Positions 17,773 to 25,375 of a stretch of DNA of 64,000 nt are shown piece by piece. Position 1 is the stretch's first letter; the number at the start of each line of letters is the position of its first letter. The stretch is from Candidatus Poribacteria bacterium (GTDB lineage Bacteria; Poribacteria; WGA-4E; WGA-3G). The notes beneath the pieces are model-generated. The model saw only the letters and a program-made list of their open reading frames with translations, made no database searches and was not told the DNA's origin. The position numbers and the translations under genes are program-made. The stretch is taken from the NCBI GenBank assembly GCA_028824685.1, contig JAPPCZ010000109.1, positions 1 through 64,000 on the forward strand, written 5' to 3'.

Positions 17773-18552
17773 ATGAATCACTTGAAATACTTTCACTTCT
17801 ATTTCTGTGCTGTTCTGTTGTTTAACTTTACTGTGTTAGGATTTGGACAAGGCGAGCAAGCAGAAAATCTCGTAGGACATTGGACGTTTGAGAAAGGTGT
17901 TGAACTGGAAGATATAACCGGTAACTTTGCTGATATTACCCTCATGGGTGCTGAAATTAAGGATGGACAATTGAATGTTGACCCCGGCAAATGGGCAATC
18001 GCGAGTGGCTATGATGGTCCGGATATTGAAGAAAAAACGCTGGTTTCGTGGGCTATCATGGATAATCTTGACGTACAGAAAGGCTCAATATTAACCATTG
18101 ACCGCCTCTCTGATCCTACATTTGACGCAATTGTTTTTGGGGAACGTCAGAATCGTCGTTGGATGGCGGGGAGCGGGTGGTTTCACCGCACCCAAGACCC
18201 TGAACCCGGTTTTGAGGAAAAGAAAACGGGGGAGTTGATTATGATGGCAATTTCGTATGAAAATGATAACGGCACTGCACACGTGAAACTATACCGGAAC
18301 GGGGACAAAATCGGTGACTACACATTTGGTAAATTTGTACCTTTTGCTAAAAACGACGCTGAGGCTATTTGGGGTAAACGCCACGGCGGTTTAGGTGGAG
18401 GTCCTGGCGATCTTGACGTTCACATTGAAGATTCACGAATTTATGCCGCTGTTCTTAGTCAGGCGGAGATTAAGAAGTTGTTGCCAGATACGCTTGAAGT
18501 GGATGCACAAGGTAAACTCGCCACTACTTGGGCAAGGCTAAAGACAAGATAG
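17773..18552 (+). CDS. LamG/concanavalin-like domain exported protein
   Basis: 259 residues from ATG 17773, chosen over an upstream TTG because GAGGAG precedes it by 7 bases and it begins the signal peptide (MNHLKYFHFYFCAVLLFNF). The remainder is one concanavalin A-like (LamG) fold: LVGHWTFEKG at the start, ITGNFADITLMGA, a central HVKLYRNGDKIGDYTFGK, and the typical ending IEDSRIYAAVLSQAEIKKLL. Such domains bind carbohydrate or protein on the cell surface. No enzymatic motif is present. Confidence 0.85.
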   Translation: MNHLKYFHFYFCAVLLFNFTVLGFGQGEQAENLVGHWTFEKGVELEDITGNFADITLMGAEIKDGQLNVDPGKWAIASGYDGPDIEEKTLVSWAIMDNLDVQKGSILTIDRLSDPTFDAIVFGERQNRRWMAGSGWFHRTQDPEPGFEEKKTGELIMMAISYENDNGTAHVKLYRNGDKIGDYTFGKFVPFAKNDAEAIWGKRHGGLGGGPGDLDVHIEDSRIYAAVLSQAEIKKLLPDTLEVDAQGKLATTWARLKTR

Positions 18553-18556
18553 ATAT

Positions 18557-18587
18557 TTGTAGGTAATGTTTCAAACCGAACCTACAA
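18557..18587. terminator. Hairpin after the LamG gene
   Basis: An 8-bp inverted repeat, TTGTAGGT … ACCTACAA, with a 15-nt loop, four bases past the stop codon. No T-run follows, so it may be a small repeat of the GTAGGT family and not a true terminator. Confidence 0.4.
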
Positions 18588-18657
18588 GAAGATATTCACA
18601 TATTTTGGGATTTTACTATAAAAAATCGAATTCTTGGAGGTAATAAAGAGTATATAA

Positions 18658-20091
18658 ATGGATTCAAGGATAAAACAGATAGAATTGGGAAGCGATTCAG
18701 GCTTGAGACTCAAAATGGTCGTTTGTGCGGATACAGAGACTCAAGATGAGCATGTATTGGTTGATGTGCGTTTGGAAGACATTCAAGCACTGTTCAAAGC
18801 GGAAGTAGACGCACCGCTTTCTGTCTTAGAACAAAATCTACGTGCATGGACTCGCAGCCATCTACAAACAGAACATATTCAGCAAGTACTTGCCTTGTCT
18901 AACAAAGCAAGAAGCGATTTCTCTGCTTTTGTAACTGTTGGGATTGGTGGGTCCGATTTGAGTGCCCGCGTATTCCATGAAATCGCCAATCATCCCTACC
19001 ACAATTTGTTGTCAACTGCTGAGCGGGGCGAGGCACCAGAGATTTACTTTACAGGTGATACCTTTGATCCAGTTCGGTTGAAAGCATTGCTTGAGATGCT
19101 GAAGTCGCGCAATTTGCTACACAAAACACTTTTTAATGTGATTAGCAAGTCGGGGAAAACAGGCGAAACCCTTGCAACGTTAATGATTATTCGTGATAGA
19201 CTTCAGCAAGAATTCGGGGAGTGGCGAAACCAGATTATCGCAACCACTGGCTTGACTGAAAAAAGTCTGCTCTATCAATTTCATCAGGAATCTGCGTTTT
19301 ACGGTATCCTTCCCGTTCCGGAAGGTGTTGGTGGTCGTTTTTCTGCTTTTTCCCCTGTCGGTTTATTCTTTTTGGCGATGACAGCCGGGATCGGGGAAAC
19401 TCCAGAGGATAGGATAAACGCTGCGATTGATGGTATTCAACGCGCAGACGAGAGTTTTCAGTTGCCTTATGCACATCCCAACAACACCGCATACCATCTC
19501 GCACTATGGCTTGATTCTGTTGAGAAATATTACGGTGCAGGTAGCATTGTTTTCTATAATTATGCGGACAATAGTCGTCTCGGTGAATGGTTTGTTCAAT
19601 TGTATACCGAATCTATTCAGGAACGGGGTATCGGGTCTAACGTAATTGCTGCGAAAGGTCCTACGAGTAATCATTCTATCCTTAACGGTATCCTTGCTGG
19701 ACCGAGGGATAAGGCAGTTGTTTTTATTCATTGGGAAGACCTTGGTGCGGATTTAATAATCCCCGGTGGAAATGAAGGTGATGGATTAGAAGCGTTTGAA
19801 AGGCTTTCAATGAACGACAGCCAGACTGCCTCTTATCGTGGAACAGAGATGGATTTTACCGATAAGGACATTCCAAATGCCACGCTAACACTGCCCAGTC
19901 GGGATATTAGCAATGTATGTCAATTGATGCGGACGCTAATGGATACCGTCGCTGTAAAAGGCAAATTACAAGAGTTTCATCTTGCCGACGGTATTTTGGT
20001 GCTTTCGGAAGAATTAACCTACCATCAATCGGCTGTTGAGGGATATAAACAGCGCACCGAACAAATCGCACGCGAAATGAAAAGGCGTTAA
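18658..20091 (+). CDS. pgi: Glucose-6-phosphate isomerase
   Basis: A 477-residue sugar isomerase (SIS fold) interconverting glucose-6-P and fructose-6-P. Family blocks are TVGIGGSDLSARVFHEI (about 98-114), NVISKSGKTGETLATLM, GVGGRFSAFSPVGLFFLAM, ESIQERGIGSNVIAAKGPTSNHSIL and the catalytic-lysine region YHQSAVEGYKQ near the C-terminus. Length matches the bacterial type. GGAGG lies 17 bases upstream and AAAGAG 7 bases upstream of the ATG; the latter may be the effective ribosome site. It forms a plus-strand run with the two-component genes that follow. Confidence 0.95.
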   Translation: MDSRIKQIELGSDSGLRLKMVVCADTETQDEHVLVDVRLEDIQALFKAEVDAPLSVLEQNLRAWTRSHLQTEHIQQVLALSNKARSDFSAFVTVGIGGSDLSARVFHEIANHPYHNLLSTAERGEAPEIYFTGDTFDPVRLKALLEMLKSRNLLHKTLFNVISKSGKTGETLATLMIIRDRLQQEFGEWRNQIIATTGLTEKSLLYQFHQESAFYGILPVPEGVGGRFSAFSPVGLFFLAMTAGIGETPEDRINAAIDGIQRADESFQLPYAHPNNTAYHLALWLDSVEKYYGAGSIVFYNYADNSRLGEWFVQLYTESIQERGIGSNVIAAKGPTSNHSILNGILAGPRDKAVVFIHWEDLGADLIIPGGNEGDGLEAFERLSMNDSQTASYRGTEMDFTDKDIPNATLTLPSRDISNVCQLMRTLMDTVAVKGKLQEFHLADGILVLSEELTYHQSAVEGYKQRTEQIAREMKRR

Positions 20092-20132
20092 CGAGTTTAA
20101 ATCAATTATTTCGTTGAATTTGGTCAGTTGTT

Positions 20133-22088
20133 TTGAACAGTGTGAAATCCAATGGGCAATTTATGAGATATGTTCATAAAGTTCTCAACAAATTATCCAC
20201 ACTACGGCTCCAGAACAAAATTTTTTTCACCTATAGTTTGGTGTTTCTACTGATGTTTGCCGTTATCTTTGGAATTGCCAGTTTTCTGATTGACCGGACT
20301 TTTAATGCGCAACTTGACGAAGACGTGGATGAGTTGAAAACAAAAATTTCCATTTTATATACACAGTTTGTTGATACTATTCGACACGAAGTAGAAGCAA
20401 AAGGTGAAGAACGAGATGTACGTAGTGCCGTACGAACAGCAGAGAGTGGAGGTAGTAGAGTCTTTCCCGCAGCGAATTTTGATGTTTTTGAATGTGGGAA
20501 CACTGAAGGGATATTGGTGCTAAGTAAGCGAACAGACGAACCGCGTATCGGGAGTAAAGATACTGATATAGCAAATGCGAAAGAAGATGCAGCATTCAGA
20601 GAGGGAAAAGGTACAATTCGTGAGCGGATAATCAAAACCGACGAGGAACCGCAGTTGGTTGTTGAAGTTACGCAATGGTTAGATTGGGGGTTTGTCACCG
20701 GGGGCAAGTCTCTCGAAAAATGGTTAGTAGGTGCTATGCTCAGCCAACCAGAGGAACATCCAATTTTTCTGGTGAAAAGAATGGATAAACAAGAGGAGTG
20801 GATACCCTTAAACAATATCGCGTACCGTACACCGACCCTGAAAGCTGAATGGGAACAGCAGATGCAAACGAATGAGGCAGAAGGGAAACCTATTGAGGAT
20901 CTGGTAGTCACTTTGAAAGGGTTTCAGCAATCGGATGCCACAGAAGCATCAGATGAAGTTTTACGTACTCCCACTTTTACAGTTGTCCGTGCTGACATTC
21001 TAAGCACACCTTTTTCAGATACACATCAATCCACTTTTGTGGAATTAATCATTGCTTATTCGCATCAGTATCGTATCCAGTGGCAAAATCAGATGAGAGT
21101 AATTTTGCTGTGGAGCATTGGTGGCGGGGCTGCTTTAGTATACTGCAGCAGTTATCTCGTAAGCCGACGAATCACCCGACCTATTGCACAACTTCAGCAA
21201 GGGGTAAATGAGATCGGTGCGGGGAACTTAACTTATCAGATAGCAGTTCAATCTAAGGGCGAAGTCGGCGCACTCGCTGACGGATTTAACCAAATGGCAC
21301 TTGAGTTGAAGCGAAGTTTGGAGGAGCATCGGGCAGCAGAAAGAATCGCCGTGTGGCGTGATGTTGCACGTCAGCTTGCCCATGAAGTTAAAAATCCCCT
21401 ATTTCCAATTCGACTCTCTGTTGAGAATTTGCAAGCTGCAAAAGATCAACCGGAAGTTTTTGAGAAAATCTTTGGTGAATGCACAGAAACAATTATTGAA
21501 GAAGTTGACCGTATACGTGGACTAATAGATGAGTTTCACCAATATGCAAGATTGCCTGTCCCTGATCGACACCCAGTTAATTTGAACGATATTGTAAATG
21601 CTGTTTTGAAATTATATATGGAGTTGTCTCAAGCGCAAAGTATTAAGATAAAAAAACAGTTAAGTCCGCTGCCACCCCTCTCGTTAGACCAAGAACAGAT
21701 GGAACGGGCAGTGGGAAATCTTGTTAAGAATGCAATTGAAGCGATGCCGGACGGAGGAACGCTAAGCCTTAGAACTTCTTCTGCACCATTTGAAAAAAGC
21801 AGGAACATCTCGCTTGAAGTGCAAGATACCGGACACGGCATGTCTGAAGAGACCCAACAAAACCTTTTTGCAGCTGACTATACGACTAAGTCTTACGGGA
21901 CAGGTCTCGGTATGGCAATTGTCCGCCGCATTGTTACCGTCCATGGCGGAGAGATAGCAGTTGAATCAGAAGAAAACGCTGGAACAACGATACGGATAAC
22001 TTTTAACGAATCATCATACCTTACCGAGAGCGCACCTGCTATAATGCCACATGAAACCGAACCAACGAGTGACATGCAAGAGGGTTAG
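20133..22088 (+). CDS. NtrY-like sensor histidine kinase
   Basis: A 651-residue membrane sensor kinase. A first membrane helix (about 36-56) is followed by an extracytoplasmic sensor of about 270 residues and a second helix (about 330-350). A HAMP linker follows (RRITRPIAQLQQGVNEIGAGN), then an NtrB/NtrY-type phospho-acceptor region HEVKNPLFPIRLSVENL (His about 419). The ATP-binding N-box NLVKNAIEAMPDGG, DTGHGM and G-box GTGLGMAIVRR complete it. Start TTG 20133 or ATG 20163 cannot be decided; the latter lacks a strong ribosome site too. It lies 46 bp before the NtrC-type regulator, its evident partner. Confidence 0.9.
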   Translation: MNSVKSNGQFMRYVHKVLNKLSTLRLQNKIFFTYSLVFLLMFAVIFGIASFLIDRTFNAQLDEDVDELKTKISILYTQFVDTIRHEVEAKGEERDVRSAVRTAESGGSRVFPAANFDVFECGNTEGILVLSKRTDEPRIGSKDTDIANAKEDAAFREGKGTIRERIIKTDEEPQLVVEVTQWLDWGFVTGGKSLEKWLVGAMLSQPEEHPIFLVKRMDKQEEWIPLNNIAYRTPTLKAEWEQQMQTNEAEGKPIEDLVVTLKGFQQSDATEASDEVLRTPTFTVVRADILSTPFSDTHQSTFVELIIAYSHQYRIQWQNQMRVILLWSIGGGAALVYCSSYLVSRRITRPIAQLQQGVNEIGAGNLTYQIAVQSKGEVGALADGFNQMALELKRSLEEHRAAERIAVWRDVARQLAHEVKNPLFPIRLSVENLQAAKDQPEVFEKIFGECTETIIEEVDRIRGLIDEFHQYARLPVPDRHPVNLNDIVNAVLKLYMELSQAQSIKIKKQLSPLPPLSLDQEQMERAVGNLVKNAIEAMPDGGTLSLRTSSAPFEKSRNISLEVQDTGHGMSEETQQNLFAADYTTKSYGTGLGMAIVRRIVTVHGGEIAVESEENAGTTIRITFNESSYLTESAPAIMPHETEPTSDMQEG

Positions 22089-22134
22089 TAGGTGGATAAC
22101 TTATGAACTATCCTGAATTTAGAGGCGAAGAAAT

Positions 22135-23514
22135 ATGAATACAATCCTTATTGTAGATGACGAAAAGAACATTCTAAAAATGCTTTCCCAAGGTCTAAGC
22201 ATTAAAGGTTACAATACCTTAACTGCCTCAAGTGGAGAAGAAGCGTTACAACTTTGTATATCTGAAGACATTGATCTTGTGCTGTTAGATATTATGATGG
22301 AAAACGGCATAGATGGTGTTGAAACGTTGAGAAAATTACTTGAACAACACCCGCAACTCAATGTTGTAATGATGTCGGCACAGCAGGATGTTGAAATCGC
22401 TGCTAAGACGATGGAACTTGGTGCAAGACGTTACGTCACAAAGCCGGTGGGTATGGATAAAATCCTATCTAATATCGAGCCGTTTTTAGAACTCTCGCGC
22501 TTAGCAAAAGAAAATGAGATTCTCAAGTCGCAAATTGTTATTGATGACGAAATGGTGGGTGAGAGTGATGCCGTTTTCAAACTTCGCGCCGAAATTCGTC
22601 AGGTTGCTGCAAGCGATCTTGGTGTCCTTATCTCTGGTGAAAACGGTACCGGTAAACAACTCGTGGCAAATGCAATCCATAGACATAGCAAACGGGCTGA
22701 CAATCCCTTTATCCCATTAAACTGTGCAGCCTTACCTGAGGAACTTGTTGAAAGCGAACTTTTTGGGCATGAACGCGGCGCGTTTACAGGTGCGGATTCT
22801 ATGCGGCAAGGACGATTTGAACTTGCTGATGGCGGCACACTTTTTCTTGATGAAATAGGCGATATGACTTTGAAGGCACAGGCAAAAGTGCTACGCGTGC
22901 TTGAATATGGAGAGGTTGAACGGCTCGGTAGCCAGCAGATTCGGAATGTTGATGTGCGAATTATTGCTGCAACTAACAAGGACCTCCCACAGGAAATTGA
23001 ACGGGGAGAGTTTCGAACAGACTTGTATTATCGTCTCAAGATTGTACCTATTGAGGTGCCACCGCTGCGGGAACGATTAAAAGATATCCCAATACTTGTA
23101 AAATACTTTGCAGAGAGATTACAAATGAATATGGCTTCTGCACCGAAAACTTTTGCCTCAGAAGCGTACCCTATTTTCCAATCTTACGGCTGGCCCGGGA
23201 ACATCCGTGAATTAAAAAACATTGTTGAACGCTTACTAATTATGGTAAACAGAGAGATAATTCTGCCGACTGATGTTGCTGAAGTCTTGCCGATCGAAAT
23301 GGATCAAACAGAAATATACGGCAGTGCTGCTGCCTATCAATCGAATACACCGTTGAGCACAATGGTAGATTCAGCGGAAGCAGAATGTATCCTGGCAGCT
23401 TTAAAAGAGAATGATTGGAACATACGGAAAACCGCTGAAGTATTGGAAGTTGAAAGAAGCAATCTTTATAAAAAGATGAACAAATACAATATTGCTCGCC
23501 CAGATGCGGGCTAA
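22135..23514 (+). CDS. NtrC-family sigma-54-dependent response regulator
   Basis: 459 residues in the classical three-part layout. The receiver domain (1-120) has acidic pocket DDE at 8-10, phospho-acceptor Asp about 52 (LLDIMME) and Lys in VTKP. The AAA+ domain (about 138-375) has Walker A GENGTGKQ, the sigma-54-contacting GAFTGAD loop, and Walker B GGTLFLDEIGD. The C-terminal Fis-type HTH reads NIRKTAEVLEVERSNLYKKMNKY. The Walker A ends in Gln where Glu is usual. It should activate RpoN promoters when phosphorylated by the adjacent kinase. The following genes encode a pilin-like protein and a prepilin peptidase, so a PilS/PilR-like role is possible but only suggested by position. Confidence 0.94.
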   Translation: MNTILIVDDEKNILKMLSQGLSIKGYNTLTASSGEEALQLCISEDIDLVLLDIMMENGIDGVETLRKLLEQHPQLNVVMMSAQQDVEIAAKTMELGARRYVTKPVGMDKILSNIEPFLELSRLAKENEILKSQIVIDDEMVGESDAVFKLRAEIRQVAASDLGVLISGENGTGKQLVANAIHRHSKRADNPFIPLNCAALPEELVESELFGHERGAFTGADSMRQGRFELADGGTLFLDEIGDMTLKAQAKVLRVLEYGEVERLGSQQIRNVDVRIIAATNKDLPQEIERGEFRTDLYYRLKIVPIEVPPLRERLKDIPILVKYFAERLQMNMASAPKTFASEAYPIFQSYGWPGNIRELKNIVERLLIMVNREIILPTDVAEVLPIEMDQTEIYGSAAAYQSNTPLSTMVDSAEAECILAALKENDWNIRKTAEVLEVERSNLYKKMNKYNIARPDAG

Positions 23515-23600
23515 ATTGCTTTAGATTCTATAGGTCTTGTGCCTGCCGACGCTCCAAAACTGATAACCGACTGCTGGTAACTGATAGCCACAATGAAAAT

Positions 23601-24020
23601 ATGCACAAAAATAGCGGCATGACTCGCATTCAACTTCTTATATTGCTTGTAGTTGTGATTGTGATTGGTGTGCTTTCTTATCCTCCTTGGACAGAATATA
23701 GAAAAGTCAGTCAAGCAGATATTGACGTTGAAGTGCTTGCAACAGCAATTAAGAAATACTACAAACACACGCAGACATATCCAACAAGTTTGGATCAACT
23801 TGTAACCGATCCGGGCGTGGAAGGATGGCGTGGCACGTATCTGAAATCCGTCCCAAAAACGCCTTGGGGTGGAAACTATGCGCTAATACAGGAAAACTAT
23901 AAAGTCGGAATTGCAAAAAATCATCCGCGTGTACCAGCAAAATATTGTATAGATGGAATTGCTGAAATCAGCAGGGTTTATCACGCGAACGCTGCACAAG
24001 GCGAAAAATACTGGTGGTAA
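23601..24020 (+). CDS. Type II secretion/pilin-like protein (GspG-like) with atypical leader
   Basis: 139 residues. A short basic leader ends in Gly, followed by MTRIQLLILL and a long hydrophobic helix, then YKHTQTYPTSLDQLV and PKTPWGGNY, the hallmark of GspG major pseudopilins (T-x-YP-s-l-d-L…P-x-D-P-W-G). The usual Glu at +5 is Gln here, and the calcium-site Asp of GspG is missing. The gene ends 3 bases before the prepilin peptidase gene, which should process it. It may be a minor pseudopilin or one with a specialised role; the other secretion genes are not in the window. Confidence 0.78.
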   Translation: MHKNSGMTRIQLLILLVVVIVIGVLSYPPWTEYRKVSQADIDVEVLATAIKKYYKHTQTYPTSLDQLVTDPGVEGWRGTYLKSVPKTPWGGNYALIQENYKVGIAKNHPRVPAKYCIDGIAEISRVYHANAAQGEKYWW

Positions 24021-24023
24021 TCT

Positions 24024-24830
24024 GTGATTTGGATACAAATTCTCATTTTTCTATTAGGATTAGCAATTGGCAGCTTCCTCAATGTCTGTATCTACCGAAT
24101 TCCCCGCTCAGATATGTCGATTTACTCGCCGCGCCGATCTTTTTGCCCTGAATGTAATCAATCAATAAAGTTTTACGACAATATCCCACTTTTGAGTTAT
24201 TTGTTTTTACGTGGAAGGTGTCGGTATTGTAAAGCGAAAATATCCGTTCTCTATCCGATAGTTGAACTTGCGACAGCGGTACTATTTCTCGTAATGTATT
24301 ACCAATTCGGCCAATTTGGAAAAACACTTGAGTTTGTGCACGCACTTATTTTTGTATCTGTGTTGATACCTATTTTTGTAATTGATGCACAGCACTATAT
24401 CATTCCGAATGTGATTAGCCTTGTAGGACTCATACTTGGAGTGGGAATAGTGTGTGCAATAGCATACGAGAATAAAGATATAGATTATTTAAAGGTGCGA
24501 CTCATCGGGTTTGTAGCAGGTGGTTTGGGGTTATGGTTAATTGCATTTGTTGGCAGTGCAATTCTGCGGAAGAAAGCGATGGGTGGTGGAGACATCAAAT
24601 TGATGGCGATCATCGGATTGTTTCTCGGTGCGTGGCCCGAGTTGCCTATGGTGATTGCGTTGTCTGCTTTCAGTGGTGCTGTTATCGGGACGCTGCTTAT
24701 AGCAACTGGCAAGAAAAGCCGGCAAAGTCCGATCCCTTATGGTCCCTTCCTCGCGGGTGCTGCAGTGGTTGTGCTGCTATGGGGTGATCCACTCTGGACA
24801 AAATATTTGCAGTTAACTGGGTGGAATTAA
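24024..24830 (+). CDS. Prepilin peptidase / N-methyltransferase (A24 family)
   Basis: 268 residues of an integral membrane aspartic protease that cleaves and N-methylates type IV prepilins and pseudopilins. The N-terminal block has GSFLNVCIYRIP and the four-cysteine zinc module CPEC…CRYC typical of the bifunctional enzyme. Six to eight membrane helices follow. The catalytic Asp residues lie in VIDAQHYIIPN and GGGDIKLMA (the GxGD motif). The start is GTG 24024, abutting the pilin-like gene, so translation is probably coupled. Confidence 0.93.
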   Translation: MIWIQILIFLLGLAIGSFLNVCIYRIPRSDMSIYSPRRSFCPECNQSIKFYDNIPLLSYLFLRGRCRYCKAKISVLYPIVELATAVLFLVMYYQFGQFGKTLEFVHALIFVSVLIPIFVIDAQHYIIPNVISLVGLILGVGIVCAIAYENKDIDYLKVRLIGFVAGGLGLWLIAFVGSAILRKKAMGGGDIKLMAIIGLFLGAWPELPMVIALSAFSGAVIGTLLIATGKKSRQSPIPYGPFLAGAAVVVLLWGDPLWTKYLQLTGWN

Positions 24831-25062
24831 CAATGTGTTGTATTCTCGGGGTGTATGTAATACAATATTATGCAAACTTATACCATTTCTATATGATAAT
24901 ATTACATTATTTCGTAGGTCGGGTTGAGGAACGAAACCCGACTTTTTATAGCGTCATGTCGGGTTTCGTTCCTCAACCCGACCTACAATATGTTATGACA
25001 ATTTGTCAATTAGAAATGGTATTACAAGTAGTCTGTAACTAATGTCCTTGGAGATAAGAGAA
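24831..25062. other. Intergenic region occupied by a MITE-like element
   Basis: Apart from the element at 24880-25022, nothing is recognised. The short frame spanning 24821-25042 is made mostly of that element and is not a gene. Confidence 0.6.
24880..25022. mobile_element. MITE-like element, 143 bp, with a perfect 29-bp internal inverted repeat
   Basis: The outer ends are perfect 12-bp inverted repeats (ATACCATTTCTA at 24880-24891, TAGAAATGGTAT at 25011-25022), extending with mismatches to 19 bp. Inside, 24914-24942 and 24958-24986 form a perfect 29-bp inverted repeat (GTAGGTCGGGTTGAGGAACG… ) around a 15-bp loop. No coding capacity. The perfection of the arms suggests recent movement or selection for the hairpin. 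Confidence 0.75.
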
Positions 25063-25305
25063 ATGCATATTAATATACATGAACAGTCAGAAGATTATTT
25101 GGCACAGTTAGTCAAGCGGGCTGTAGCGGGAGAGGAGATTATATTTGATAGCAACGGCACCTCCGTTGCCAAACTAATACCTTTAAAGCAAGATGACAAG
25201 AAACCTCGCCGTGGTGGACAGTGGAAGGGAAAAGTGAAGATTGCCGAAGATTTTGATGAATTGCCGGATTCGTTTATGGCTGCTTTTCGTGGGAAAAACG
25301 AATGA
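25063..25305 (+). CDS. Phd/YefM-family antitoxin (orphan)
   Basis: 80 residues from ATG 25063, chosen because TTGGAG lies nine bases ahead; an ATG 21 bases earlier lacks one. Family features are the N-terminal DNA-binding region (MHINIHEQ…LAQLVKRAVAGEEIIFDSNGTSVAKLIP) and a flexible, charged C-terminal tail for toxin binding (GKVKIAEDFDELPDSFMAAF), typical of antitoxins paired with PIN-domain VapC toxins. No PIN or RelE gene follows; the next gene is an unrelated haem/TPR protein. The cognate toxin is missing or elsewhere. Confidence 0.8.
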   Translation: MHINIHEQSEDYLAQLVKRAVAGEEIIFDSNGTSVAKLIPLKQDDKKPRRGGQWKGKVKIAEDFDELPDSFMAAFRGKNE

Positions 25306-25321
25306 ATCTGTTATTGGAATT

Positions 25322-25351
25322 AAAAGTAGCAGGCACGCTCCGCGTGCCGTA
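25322..25351. repeat. 30-bp GTAG..GGCAC-GTGCC repeat, copy 1
   Basis: It matches 48389-48418 at 27 of 30 bases and contains the palindrome GGCACGctcCGCGTGCC. A diverged relative sits at about 50787-50806 and another palindrome of this kind at 42364-42390. It lies between the antitoxin gene and the next ribosome site. Confidence 0.75.
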
Positions 25352-25375
25352 GCCGTAAAGTGCAAAGGAGAAGAT

